From positions 1 to 64,000 of the forward strand of contig NZ_NPIA01000009.1 of the NCBI RefSeq assembly GCF_002262935.1: a stretch of 64,000 bases of DNA, given 5' to 3'. A program made the position numbers and the translations under genes. Source of the stretch: Lottiidibacillus patelloidae (GTDB lineage: Bacteria; Bacillota; Bacilli; Bacillales; SA5d-4). Positions 1 through 7,747 of the stretch are shown piece by piece (positions within the stretch are counted from its first letter, which is position 1; each line of letters begins with the position of its first letter). The notes beneath the pieces were generated by a model. It was not told the origin of the DNA and searched no databases. It worked only from the letters and a program-made list of their open reading frames with translations.

Positions 1-96
1 GCACTTTGTTTGAGATAAAGGAAACACAACGAGTATTACGAGTTGATGTTGACTTATCGTAAATAAAAAGTGTGAAGAATTGTAGGCGTTGGGAGC
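1..96 (+). repeat. Palindromic interspersed repeat, unit R1 (cut by window edge)
   Basis: Right part of a roughly 110-125 bp element. It has a left arm GCACTTT (1-7), the conserved core GATAAAGGAAACAC...TTGATGTTGACTTATC, and right arms AAAGTGT (67-73) and GGGAGC (91-96). The arms pair, so the unit folds into one long hairpin. Its outer left arm lies before base 1. The same core recurs at 135-244, 3716-3839, 3879-3986, 7378-7646 and 7455-7562, always in the + orientation. Confidence 0.75.
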
Positions 97-134
97 TGAT
101 GCTGGATCAGCTAAGAAAAGCGAGGCGAACGTTC

Positions 135-244
135 AGCGACGTAAAACCTTATAACACTTTGAACTAAGATAAAGGAAACACGAGAAGCTATGCGAATCGA
201 TGTTGACTTATCGAAAGTGAAAAGTCTATAGGTTTCTAGTCGCT
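135..244 (+). repeat. Palindromic interspersed repeat, unit R2
   Basis: Second unit of the family, placed head-to-tail after R1. The outer arms are AGCGAC (135-140) and GTCGCT (239-244), and the inner arms are ACACTTT (154-160) and AAAGTCT (221-227, one mismatch). The shared core with GATAAAGG and TTGACTTATC lies between them. The outer arms differ from those of R1/R3 but still pair with each other. Confidence 0.75.
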
Positions 245-304
245 GTGAGCCGCAGCTGGATCAACTTAGAAAAGCTGAAGCAATTGGTTAACGGTGTAAA
301 AAAA

Positions 305-337
305 GAAACCCGATTTCGTTTAACGAAATCGGGTTTT
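305..337. terminator. Rho-independent terminator of yuzD
   Basis: Perfect 14-bp hairpin, AACCCGATTTCGTT (307-320) with AACGAAATCGGGTT (322-335), flanked by A and T runs. It abuts the yuzD stop codon and could also end any rightward transcript from the repeat region. Confidence 0.85.
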
Positions 338-656
338 ACTTTGCCTCGTAACCATATTGCTCCATTTCTTTATAAATTGTTTTTAAACGCGGATTACCTT
401 CTCCAACAATTTCTCCTTCAACTGTAACGACAGGATAAAATAAATCTTCTTCAACAATCCTTTCCGAAAACTCCTTATCCTTGTCCATTTCTGGATTAGT
501 AAAATCAACGTAGCGAATGGTAAAAGGTTGCTCTGGATATTTCCTTTTTAATGCTGCCTCAAGCCACTCATAAGTTTCTTTAGATGAAGGTAGATGAATA
601 CAACTAGGACACAGTTGATTAGCACCATAAACGATGACTTCGACTTCTTTCTTCAA
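336..656 (-). CDS. yuzD: YuzD family thioredoxin-like protein (DUF1462)
   Basis: A 106-residue small soluble protein starting with TTG behind a GGGAGTGAG ribosome site. The N-terminal beta strand (VEVIVYGA) is followed by CPSC at about residues 16-19, a thioredoxin-fold CxxC placement. The length and sequence fit the Bacillus YuzD/DUF1462 family, whose role is not established. It is divergent from the NifU-like gene at 782, the same arrangement as yuzD-yutI in B. subtilis, so a link to Fe-S or thiol chemistry is an inference from context only. Family assignment is confident; function is unknown. Confidence 0.85.
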   Translation of the reverse strand: MKKEVEVIVYGANQLCPSCIHLPSSKETYEWLEAALKRKYPEQPFTIRYVDFTNPEMDKDKEFSERIVEEDLFYPVVTVEGEIVGEGNPRLKTIYKEMEQYGYEAK

Positions 657-781
657 ACAAACTCACTCCCAATTCAATTCATTAGAACTTATACTTCCAT
701 CATACATAAATATTAAGCATGACAATAGATTTTTTTTCACTTAACGCTTATAATAACAATATGAAAGGAGTCGATTTAACC

Positions 782-1003
782 ATGAAAGAACAAGTAGCAG
801 AAGTGTTAGATAAGCTCCGTCCTTTCCTTCTACGTGACGGGGGCGACGTAGAGCTAGTAGATATTGAAGATGGCATTGTAAAATTACGTTTATTAGGTGC
901 TTGTGGAAGCTGTCCAAGTTCAACAATCACTTTAAAAGCTGGTATTGAACGTGCACTTCTTGAAGAAATTCCTGGAATTAAAGAAGTAGAACAAGTATTC
1001 TAA
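782..1003 (+). CDS. yutI: NifU-like Fe-S scaffold protein YutI
   Basis: A 73-residue NifU C-terminal-domain protein. It carries the cluster-binding CxxC as GACGSCPSS (about residues 39-47) and the hallmark [10 protein letters not shown] near residue 20. Such proteins carry [4Fe-4S] clusters and pass them to apoproteins, working with the SUF machinery encoded at 16617-21816. I chose ATG 782 because a GAAAGGAG site lies just upstream; the open frame extends back to 719 but has no ribosome site there. A terminator (1008-1040) follows directly. The assignment is secure. Confidence 0.92.
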   Translation: MKEQVAEVLDKLRPFLLRDGGDVELVDIEDGIVKLRLLGACGSCPSSTITLKAGIERALLEEIPGIKEVEQVF

Positions 1004-1005
1004 TA

Positions 1006-1042
1006 ATAATCCCTTCCTAATCTTTAATTAGGAAGGGATTTT
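1006..1042. terminator. Bidirectional terminator between yutI and dehydrogenase gene
   Basis: AATCCCTTCCTAA (1008-1020) pairs perfectly with TTAGGAAGGGATT (1028-1040), with an A/T-rich tract on both sides. It lies between two convergent genes. Confidence 0.88.
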
Positions 1043-2008
1043 TTATTCCACTATCGTTTTTCCTTTACTTCCTTGCAATACTGCTAAGATATTTTCAACA
1101 GCTAACTCCCCCATTTTCCATCTAGTTGCAACTGAGGCAGAGCCAATATGCGGTAGTGCAACTACATTTTTTAAAGATAATAATGGATGTGTTGTTTGTA
1201 TAGGCTCTTTTTCGAAGACATCTAGTCCTGCCCCTGCAATTTCTTTATTAACTAATGCCTCATAAAGAGCTGCTTCATCAACAACAGCACCGCGGGAAAC
1301 ATTAATAAAAATTGCTGTGTCTTTCATTTCCTTAAACACAGTTGCATTAAATAACTTTACCGTTTCTGAAGTTAAAGGTGTTAAGCAAATAATATAGTCG
1401 CATGAAGAAATAAGATCATGAAAGGATAAATAAGTTGCACCATATTCCGCTTCTGCATGTTCATTTCGTGATCGATTATGATAATAAATATCCATGTCAA
1501 AGCCTTTTGCCCGTTTAGCTACAGCTTGTCCAATTCTTCCCATTCCAACAATACCAAGTTTTTTTCTAAATAAATCTTGTCCTGCTAGTAAAAATGGACT
1601 CCAATTTATCCACTTGCCCTCTTTTACATATTGTTCAGCTTCACAAATTCTCCTTGCAGTAGCAAGCATTAAGGCAAAAGTTAATTCTGCCGTTGAATTT
1701 GTAAGGACATCCGGTGTATTGCACACTGTAATATCATTTTTTTTCGCAGCTGCAACGTCAATGTTGTCATACCCAACGGCCATGTTTGCGACAACTTTTA
1801 AATGAGGTGAGGCTTCGAGTAGACTTGCATCAATTTGGTCTGAAAGCATTGTGAGCAAGCCACTCGCTTTTTTTGCCTTCTCTTTCAGCTTGTCATATGG
1901 TATTGGTTGATCGTCATGCGGCCACATTTCAATTGTTGCAACTTGTTTTAATGGCTCTAATAACTCTTCTGGTAGTTTTCTCGTAATATAGACAAACGGT
2001 TTTTCCAA
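1043..2008 (-). CDS. D-2-hydroxyacid dehydrogenase (glyoxylate/hydroxypyruvate reductase-like)
   Basis: A 321-residue NAD(P)-dependent D-isomer-specific 2-hydroxyacid dehydrogenase. The Rossmann motif GIVGMGRIGQAVAKRAKGF is in the middle, followed by the catalytic Arg in NVSRGAVVDE, the Glu in GAGLDVFEKEP and the His in LPHIGSAS. These are the R-E-H set of the family. Substrate is not decidable from sequence; GhrB/GyaR-type glyoxylate reductase is the closest guess. I chose the TTG at 2008 because a GAGGTGA site lies 8 nt upstream. An in-frame ATG at 2044 would overlap yutH and lacks a ribosome site. It is probably cotranscribed with yutH. Confidence 0.85.
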   Translation of the reverse strand: MEKPFVYITRKLPEELLEPLKQVATIEMWPHDDQPIPYDKLKEKAKKASGLLTMLSDQIDASLLEASPHLKVVANMAVGYDNIDVAAAKKNDITVCNTPDVLTNSTAELTFALMLATARRICEAEQYVKEGKWINWSPFLLAGQDLFRKKLGIVGMGRIGQAVAKRAKGFDMDIYYHNRSRNEHAEAEYGATYLSFHDLISSCDYIICLTPLTSETVKLFNATVFKEMKDTAIFINVSRGAVVDEAALYEALVNKEIAGAGLDVFEKEPIQTTHPLLSLKNVVALPHIGSASVATRWKMGELAVENILAVLQGSKGKTIVE

Positions 2009-2028
2009 CGTAATGTTCACCTCAACTT

Positions 2029-3039
2029 TTAGCTTTTCATCCATTCAATAATTGGTATTTGTAATTGTTCCGACGGCAAACCAACGTCATCATAAAAAGA
2101 CATAAGATTTCTTTCATAGTTTACCATTTCAGATAAATTTTCTCGAAGTAATGAAGCATACTTCTGTTTAGTTTCATTCGTTGTTGCACTATAATATCCT
2201 TCAATATATTGATAGTAATCTACCGGAAACAATAATCGAGCATATAAAAAACGCCAAGCAGCTTTTGATAATGGCATTTGTTTTTCATAATCATTAATAA
2301 AACGTAAACAATTATTTTTTATTCCATTCTCCTTATACATATCTTTTCGGATAAATTCAGCAATATCTCTCGTAGGTTGGTCTACAATCCATTTTGTAGG
2401 CAGTTTTACGTAATTGCCTCCGCAATTCCAAGTATCCGCTGAAAAACGCTCATGACATATTGTAGGAGGTGGGAAATTTGATACCCCTTCCTCTCTCTCA
2501 ATTTCAGCAATGTATTGCAATGCATTTTCTGTTAATCCTAAAACATATGGAAATGTTTCAATGAAAATATTATCCATATCACCTTTAGATGATTCCTTCT
2601 TACACTCTTCGTACCAATTTTCCAATTGCTCCATACGGCGTAGCCAAAACGTTTTCCAACTTAAGTAGTAATTTAATGAAGTCTTAGCATAAGGATAGCC
2701 AATTGTACGTTTGTGAAAAATGCCCAATTCTCTCCCTATGCTCAGGTCATCCATTCGATTTCTTTTCTCTGGTAAACGTAATACGGCATAGTAAGTCTCT
2801 TCACCAGCAAAAAATAATTGACCTCTTATTGTCCGCTCTATAGGTGCAAAGCTACTATCACCTCGATTATAAAGCAAATGCATATACTGTGTTAGCTCCG
2901 TCATTTCTTTTCCACCTAATGGCGCAATTGGTGCTACTATATACGAATTACCATTGGCAACAAATCCATCGTAATTACCTACTTTGATACGCTTTTCACA
3001 ATGCAATTTATATTGCTCATATAAGATTCTTTCAAGCAT
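2029..3039 (-). CDS. yutH: Spore coat protein YutH (CotS family)
   Basis: A 336-residue member of the CotS/YutH spore coat family, which has a kinase-like (APH-type) fold but is a structural spore protein. Supporting features are length, the remembered yutH position beside yutG/yutF, and kinase-fold remnants such as TICHERFSADTW where an aminoglycoside-kinase-like catalytic loop (H-x-D) would lie. The start ATG is behind AGGAGG. It is likely transcribed in the mother cell during sporulation, by analogy with B. subtilis yutH. Confidence 0.85.
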   Translation of the reverse strand: MLERILYEQYKLHCEKRIKVGNYDGFVANGNSYIVAPIAPLGGKEMTELTQYMHLLYNRGDSSFAPIERTIRGQLFFAGEETYYAVLRLPEKRNRMDDLSIGRELGIFHKRTIGYPYAKTSLNYYLSWKTFWLRRMEQLENWYEECKKESSKGDMDNIFIETFPYVLGLTENALQYIAEIEREEGVSNFPPPTICHERFSADTWNCGGNYVKLPTKWIVDQPTRDIAEFIRKDMYKENGIKNNCLRFINDYEKQMPLSKAAWRFLYARLLFPVDYYQYIEGYYSATTNETKQKYASLLRENLSEMVNYERNLMSFYDDVGLPSEQLQIPIIEWMKS

Positions 3040-3194
3040 TAAATTTCCTCCTAACGAATAGAAGCATAATCTCTACACAAAATAAAATTATGGTACATAA
3101 ATCTAATTACCTTATGAAAATATATGGATAGTTTCCATCATATATTCGTTTGCATAAGATAAATACAAGTCAAATAAAGATAGGTGAAAAATAA

Positions 3195-3704
3195 ATGGAA
3201 GAAAAGAAAGTAACGTTAATTGATTCGAAAGCTAGGGAATGGTTAGAAGAGCGTGGTGTAAGCATAGATGATATTGCTGATTTAGTATATTTTTTACAAG
3301 TGAAATATCATCCCGAGTTAGATATTGAGACTTGTAAAGAAAACGTGGAACGAGTAATTTCAAAACGTGAAGTGCAAAATGCTATCTTAACCGGTATTCA
3401 ACTTGATATTTTAGCCGAGAATAATAAATTAGAAGAGCCGTTACAAAGTATTTTAGCAAGAGATGAAAGTTTGTATGGTGTCGACGAAATAATTGCTTTA
3501 TCGATTGTCAATGTGTATGGATCTATTGGTTTTACAAACTACGGTTATATCGATAAATTGAAGCCAGGCATCTTAGAAAAACTGAATGACAAAAACTCTG
3601 GTAAATGTCATACATTTTTAGATGACATTGTTGGAGCAATTGCTGCTGCTGCTTCAAGTAGGCTAGCTCATCGCCTCGGAACAGAGCGAGATGAAATGTT
3701 ATAA
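3195..3704 (+). CDS. yutG: YutG, phosphatidylglycerophosphatase A-related protein
   Basis: A 169-residue PgpA-like protein. The C-terminal half has the family's acidic LDDIVGAIAAA stretch, and the middle has DEIIALSIVNVYGSIGFTNYGYIDKLKPG, both typical of the Bacillus YutG branch. Unlike Escherichia coli PgpA it shows no convincing membrane spans, so activity on phosphatidylglycerophosphate is uncertain. ATG 3195 sits behind GATAGGTGAAA. The coding sequence ends only about 12 nt before a block of palindromic repeats (3716-3986), which replaces a normal terminator. Confidence 0.8.
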   Translation: MEEKKVTLIDSKAREWLEERGVSIDDIADLVYFLQVKYHPELDIETCKENVERVISKREVQNAILTGIQLDILAENNKLEEPLQSILARDESLYGVDEIIALSIVNVYGSIGFTNYGYIDKLKPGILEKLNDKNSGKCHTFLDDIVGAIAAAASSRLAHRLGTERDEML

Positions 3705-3715
3705 GAAAAGCTGAA

Positions 3716-3839
3716 GCTCCCGCTTAGCGCCATAAATTTTGGAACACTTTGTTTGAGATAAAGGAAACACAACGAGAAGTTCGAGTTGATGTTGACTTAT
3801 CGTAAATAAAAAGTGTGAAGAATTGTATGCGCTGGGAGC
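3716..3839 (+). repeat. Palindromic interspersed repeat, unit R3 (complete)
   Basis: Best complete example of the family. The outer arms are GCTCCC (3716-3721) and GGGAGC (3834-3839). GCGC (3727-3730) pairs with GCGC (3829-3832), and ACACTTT (3744-3750) with AAAGTGT (3810-3816). Inner GATAA (3757-3761) pairs with TTATC (3797-3801). It is noncoding and lies 12 nt after the yutG stop. Confidence 0.85.
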
Positions 3840-3878
3840 TGAAGCTGGATCAGCTAAGAAAAGCTGAGACGACTGTTC

Positions 3879-3986
3879 AGCGACGTATGAACTGGAATAC
3901 TTCGATTGAGATAAAGGAAACACGGTGAGCTAAGCGAACCGATGTTGACTTATCGTAAATGAGAAGTATGAAGTTAACTAGTCGCT
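3879..3986 (+). repeat. Palindromic interspersed repeat, unit R4 (complete)
   Basis: Tandem neighbour of R3 with a different but self-consistent stem: AGCGAC (3879-3884) with GTCGCT (3981-3986), and ATACTTC (3897-3903) with GAAGTAT (3963-3969). The core GATAAAGGAAACAC...TTGACTTATCG is shared with the other units. A further left-arm-like fragment (GAAGCTCCCGCTTAGCGC) follows at about 4019-4036 without a matching right arm. Apart from the repeats, the 394-bp gap to yutF holds only the terminator at 4064-4088. Confidence 0.85.
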
Positions 3987-4062
3987 AGGAGTCGAAGCTG
4001 GATCATTGAAGAAAAGCTGAAGCTCCCGCTTAGCGCTATTAAAACTAAAACATTCAAAAAAA

Positions 4063-4089
4063 TAAAGCCCCTTCATGGAAGGGGCTTTT
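4063..4089. terminator. Terminator of yutF
   Basis: AAGCCCCTTC (4065-4074) pairs with GAAGGGGCTT (4078-4087). There is an A-rich run on the left and a T run on the right, so it can work in both directions. Confidence 0.88.
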
Positions 4090-4097
4090 TGTTCTGT

Positions 4098-4865
4098 CTA
4101 TTCATCAAACTTCCATTCATTTAACGATTGAATTTCAAACGTTGGCATTTTTTCTACACTACTTAAATGTTCTTTTGTCGTTACACCTGTATAAACTAAC
4201 AGTGTATCTACTCCTGCATTTATACCAGCCATAATATCTGTCGCATAATTATCGCCAACCATGATCGCTTCTTCTTTTCGTACGTTTAGTTGTTTTAATG
4301 CCTGCTCAATCATTATAGCTTCCGGTTTTCCAATGTAAGTAGGAGTTACTCCTGTTGAATAATGAACTACTGATGTAAGTGAGCCATTACCCGGTAAAAA
4401 TCCTCGCTCTGTTGGTAAAGCTGCATCAGGATTTGTTGAAAGGAAAGTTGCTCCTTTTCTAACCGCTAAACATGCTTTCGCAAATTTCTCATACGTCACT
4501 TCGCGATCAATTCCCATAACTACGAAATCAGGGTTTTCATCATCGAATACAAGTCCCTTCGCAGTTAATGCATGCTCAAGCCCTTCTTCACCTATCATAT
4601 AGACAGAAGCGCCCTGTTTTTGATCGGCAATGTAGCTAGCAGCTGCCATACTAGACGTAAGCACTTCTTGCTCTAATGCTGGAATATCAAAATCATTAAG
4701 CTTTTTAGCGACATTTTCAGGTTTAGCCGAAGAATTGTTTGTCACAAATAACAATGGTAAATTACGTTCTTTGATTAGCTTTACAAAGTCTGATGCTGCT
4801 TCTATTTGTTGTTCCCCTAAATACATCGTTCCATCTAAATCTATGAGATATGCTTTATATGGCAT
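4098..4865 (-). CDS. yutF: HAD-superfamily phosphatase YutF (NagD-like, class IIA)
   Basis: A 255-residue HAD hydrolase of the NagD/PNPase type that dephosphorylates small sugar phosphates or nucleotides. Motif I is DLDGTMYLG (about residues 9-17), motif II is in FVTNNSS, motif III has the Lys in GKPEAIM, and motif IV is MVGDNYATDI. The substrate-capping insert between motifs II and III is present, so the enzyme looks intact and cytosolic. The start codon overlaps the upstream yutE stop by one base, indicating translational coupling. The natural substrate is not decidable from sequence. Confidence 0.9.
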   Translation of the reverse strand: MPYKAYLIDLDGTMYLGEQQIEAASDFVKLIKERNLPLLFVTNNSSAKPENVAKKLNDFDIPALEQEVLTSSMAAASYIADQKQGASVYMIGEEGLEHALTAKGLVFDDENPDFVVMGIDREVTYEKFAKACLAVRKGATFLSTNPDAALPTERGFLPGNGSLTSVVHYSTGVTPTYIGKPEAIMIEQALKQLNVRKEEAIMVGDNYATDIMAGINAGVDTLLVYTGVTTKEHLSSVEKMPTFEIQSLNEWKFDE

Positions 4866-5323
4866 TATTCTTTGCCTCCATTTGCATCAGGAATAAAAGC
4901 AGAAACTGGACCGAGTTCATCCGTTAAATATCTTCTTACATCGACAGGAAAATCTGTCAACGCCTGTTTAACCTTGCTTAAAGTAGTTATAAGCTTCTCG
5001 TGGTTAATGCCATGATAACCATAAATGAGCTCTTTCCGTAATGAAATAAGTTCTTTTAAATGATCAGATGCATCACTTGATACAACTGACTCGTCACGGA
5101 GAATTTCTACAATATCTTCATAACTACCTGGGTCACGCATAATAAAACCATCAATCATCGCGTTACCTACATCAATGATTGCCTCAATTATCATATGAAC
5201 CGCTCGTTCAATTGCTAATTTTTCAATGTTTGCATTCCACTCTTTTTTGCCATCAATCACTTGATTAATCTCTTCAATGTAAAGTAAACTTTCTTCAATT
5301 TTCTTTCGATCAACAAAGTACAA
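4865..5323 (-). CDS. yutE: YutE, HepT-like (DUF86) protein
   Basis: A 152-residue all-helical DUF86/HepT-like protein. HepT toxins are RNases with an RX4-6HXY motif. Here the corresponding C-terminal segment reads LRKELIYGYHGIN, so the expected His-x-Tyr spacing is altered and activity is doubtful. There is no adjacent MNT nucleotidyltransferase antitoxin gene, which also argues against a working toxin. TTG start behind AGGAGG. It is translationally coupled to yutF and lies 11 nt downstream of the EAL-protein gene, so the three probably form one operon. Confidence 0.8.
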   Translation of the reverse strand: MYFVDRKKIEESLLYIEEINQVIDGKKEWNANIEKLAIERAVHMIIEAIIDVGNAMIDGFIMRDPGSYEDIVEILRDESVVSSDASDHLKELISLRKELIYGYHGINHEKLITTLSKVKQALTDFPVDVRRYLTDELGPVSAFIPDANGGKE

Positions 5324-5334
5324 AGCTTTTCCTC

Positions 5335-6588
5335 CTACGTTGACATATTAGGCATTTTATTTGGTCTTGCATAATAAAAACCTTGGGCTAAAGGCACATT
5401 ATTTCTTTTTAAGACAGCTGCCTCGGCTTTTGTTTCAATACCTTCAGCAACGACAATTGCTTGAAGTTCTTTTGCTATCCCTAGAAGTCCCTTTAACATT
5501 GTTTCTTTAATTTTATTCGAGTCAATATTTTCAATGACTGACCGATCGATTTTAATAATATCTGGCATTATTTCAGAAATCGTGTGCAAACTGGCATACC
5601 CAGCACCAGTATCATCAACAGCGAAGCGAAAGCCTTCTTTTCTTAATTGCTTCACATTAGTAAGTAAATTAGGGACTACATCGATTGACTCACGCTCTGT
5701 AATTTCAAACACGAATTGTTCTGGTTTAATATTTGAATACTTCTTAAATAAATTCATGACGTCCTTATAAAACCTATCGTCTCCTAAAGTAATTGGAATA
5801 AGGTTTATAAATACCGATTCTCTACAATTTTTATCAATAACTTGTTGGAAAGATTTTTCTAATACAATCAACTCTAGCTCATATAAAAGGTTCATTTGTT
5901 TAGCTATTGTGAAAAGCTTAAGCGGGTTAGTTAACTCTCCGCGTTCTGGACCTCTCGTTAAAATTTCCCATGCATGGATCGTGTCAGTTTGAATGTTTAT
6001 TATTGGTTGAGCGAGAAGTTCTATATTTTTCTTGGAAATAAGATCATTTATTTCAAAATTCATTTCCGAGTACTCTGAACTTACTCTTTTTAAAGCAATT
6101 AATCTTGCTTGACTATATGCTTTTTGTATTGAAGCATTAATATCATTACTTTGTTCGACAAACATAAATCCTGGTTGTAAATCATAACCAGTTATATTTT
6201 TTATTATTTCACTTAATTTATTTAAGCGTTCATCTACTTCAATTAGAAATGTTTGCGGGGCATTTACTCTTAATAATAAAAGGAAGTCACTGCCACAAGC
6301 ACTATTTACATATAAAATTTCATCTTCTGTAAAGTGTCGCTTAATGATTCCACTAAAAACATCTATGAATTCTTTATTCATTGCTAGCAATTGTTCTTCA
6401 ATTATTTCATCAACAGTTAAATCATTATTACTGTGGACATTAAATACAACGGCTACAACGTTTTGCTTCTGTTTGAATGTAGATTTGACTACTTCTTCAC
6501 TTATATTGCGGAATTGGAAATTAGGCGGAAAAAAGCGTAAAGAATTTTTACTTTTAAATATATTTAAGTAGTGCTTCAGTTGTTGCAA
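5335..6588 (-). CDS. EAL-domain protein (putative c-di-GMP phosphodiesterase)
   Basis: A 417-residue cytosolic protein. The N-terminal half (about 1-165) has no clear membrane span and may be a worn GGDEF or sensor domain. The C-terminal half is an EAL domain. The signature reads EILTR instead of EALLR, but the metal and catalytic residues seem kept: Asn in FINLIP, Glu in EITERES, the Asp pair in FAVDDTGAGYASL, Lys in DIIKIDRS, Glu in VVAEGIET and Gln in AQGFYYARP. It probably hydrolyses or senses cyclic di-GMP. I chose TTG 6588 (GGAG 8 nt upstream) over a GTG at 6597 that has no spacing. Confidence 0.8.
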   Translation of the reverse strand: MQQLKHYLNIFKSKNSLRFFPPNFQFRNISEEVVKSTFKQKQNVVAVVFNVHSNNDLTVDEIIEEQLLAMNKEFIDVFSGIIKRHFTEDEILYVNSACGSDFLLLLRVNAPQTFLIEVDERLNKLSEIIKNITGYDLQPGFMFVEQSNDINASIQKAYSQARLIALKRVSSEYSEMNFEINDLISKKNIELLAQPIINIQTDTIHAWEILTRGPERGELTNPLKLFTIAKQMNLLYELELIVLEKSFQQVIDKNCRESVFINLIPITLGDDRFYKDVMNLFKKYSNIKPEQFVFEITERESIDVVPNLLTNVKQLRKEGFRFAVDDTGAGYASLHTISEIMPDIIKIDRSVIENIDSNKIKETMLKGLLGIAKELQAIVVAEGIETKAEAAVLKRNNVPLAQGFYYARPNKMPNMST

Positions 6589-6758
6589 AATATTCACTCC
6601 AAAAAGGATATAATTACTTAATCGTATTTCATTTTACCACATCCTATAAATAAATCGGCATTACATAGTTAATTTAGTTTTATGCTTTCATGTTTTTTTG
6701 CTATCATGGATAAAGTAACAATTATTTATTAGGTAAATTCGAGAGGAATGAATATAAA

Positions 6759-7025
6759 ATGTCGGAACTATTTTTTCTATATGATGAAGAGGAACAAAAC
6801 AAAGTAAGGTATGTAAGTTTTATGGGGGACAATCATCGATTTGACTTAGCAATTGTTGAATCAACACGTCATTATGGTAAACGTTTAGTACTTGATATCC
6901 AAGGTGGTCGCTTTGCAATTATTGGCCGTGATGATTTAGAAGAGCCTGGTTATTTAGAACATGCTTATCAATTGAGTGAAGAAGATGCGGAAGAATTGCG
7001 TTCATTCTTGGAAGAAATTTGTTAA
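6759..7025 (+). CDS. DUF3055 (SAV0927) family protein
   Basis: An 88-residue small acidic protein recognised as the Firmicutes DUF3055 family. It has the typical opening ELFFLYDEEEQNKVRYVSFM, then NHRFDLAIVESTRHYGKRLV and a C-terminal EEDAEELRSFL helix. The function of the family is unknown. ATG 6759 lies behind GAGAGGAATG. It stands 66 bp ahead of the small gene at 7091, probably in the same transcript. Confidence 0.82.
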   Translation: MSELFFLYDEEEQNKVRYVSFMGDNHRFDLAIVESTRHYGKRLVLDIQGGRFAIIGRDDLEEPGYLEHAYQLSEEDAEELRSFLEEIC

Positions 7026-7090
7026 TAGCATAATTGCATAGGTAAATGCCTCTGTCGAGAAACTAATGGTATCGATGGAGGTGTTTTTTT

Positions 7091-7366
7091 ATGCCAAAAG
7101 AAACAAAAGAATATACAGACTTTTCTAATGTTGAGGATATGCGAAACTATATATTACCAGAGGATTTACCTGAAGGTCCTTATGGATCACCGAGAAATGA
7201 AAAGCTAGGAAAAAGTACGCCTTGGGAAGAAGGGCAACGTTATTACAGTGCCTTTAACTATGAATTTAAATCACTCCATCAAGACATCCCAAGAAAATTT
7301 CCTGGTGCGCACCCGACGCACGATGACCCTGAAAAAAATGAAGAACCACCATATACTTCGAAATAA
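7091..7366 (+). CDS. Conserved small cytosolic protein of Bacillaceae
   Basis: A 91-residue protein with no membrane segment and many charged and aromatic residues. It contains EYTDFSNVEDMRNYI, EGPYGSPR, STPWEEGQRYYSAFNYE and a C-terminal PGAHPTHDDPEKNEEPPY. I recognise it as the conserved Bacillus protein usually named only as a cytosolic protein; no function is known. It starts behind GGAGGTG. The stop codon at 7366 is followed 11 nt later by a palindromic repeat block, the same placement as behind yutG. Confidence 0.8.
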   Translation: MPKETKEYTDFSNVEDMRNYILPEDLPEGPYGSPRNEKLGKSTPWEEGQRYYSAFNYEFKSLHQDIPRKFPGAHPTHDDPEKNEEPPYTSK

Positions 7367-7377
7367 GAAAAGCTGAA

Positions 7378-7646
7378 GCTCCCGCTTAGCGCCATAAATT
7401 CTGGAGCACTTTGTTTGAGATAAAGGAAACATCGAAAAGGAAAGGCGACTGATCATCAACGATGGAACTGGAATGCTACGAATGAGATAAAGGAAACACA
7501 AAGAGAAGTTCGAGTTGATGTTGACTTATCGTAAGTGAGTAGCATGAAGTTCACAAGTTGATAGGAGCCTTTTCTAGACATCACTTCACTGATTGATGTT
7601 GACTTATCGTAAATAAAAAGTGTGAAGAATTGTAGGCGTTGGGAGC
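7378..7646 (+). repeat. Palindromic repeat R5, split by a nested copy
   Basis: Outer unit of a nested pair. The left arms are GCTCCC (7378-7383) and GCACTTT (7406-7412), and the right arms are AAAGTGT (7617-7623) and GGGAGC (7641-7646). Between them, after GATAAAGGAAACATCGAAAAGG, sits a complete second unit (7455-7562). The outer core then resumes with TTGATGTTGACTTATCG. It accounts for most of the 365-bp gap between the gene at 7091 and yutD. Confidence 0.82.
7455..7562 (+). repeat. Palindromic repeat R6, nested inside R5
   Basis: Complete unit inside the loop of R5. The arms ATCAAC (7455-7460)/GTTGAT (7557-7562) and ATGCTAC (7473-7479)/GTAGCAT (7539-7545) pair perfectly but differ in sequence from all other units. 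It shares the core GATAAAGGAAACAC...TTGACTTATCGTAA. Confidence 0.85.
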
Positions 7647-7706
7647 TGAAGCTGGATCAGCTAAGAAAAGCGAGGCCGCTCAGCAACGTATAACCTTTGC
7701 TTAAAC

Positions 7707-7747
7707 AGAAAGCCCTACCGTCTATATTTTTTACGGTTGGGCTTTTT
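7707..7747. terminator. Terminator of yutD
   Basis: AAAGCCCTACCGT (7709-7721) pairs with ACGGTTGGGCTTT (7733-7745, one G-T pair). The yutD stop codon lies inside the stem. A and T runs on either side allow function in both directions. Confidence 0.82.

Noticed and set aside
1..7700. CRISPR array or plasmid-type iterons suggested by repeated blocks at 1-300, 3716-3986 and 7378-7646.
   Set aside because: Units are long hairpins of variable arms, two per block, without constant-length spacers; no cas or rep gene is near.
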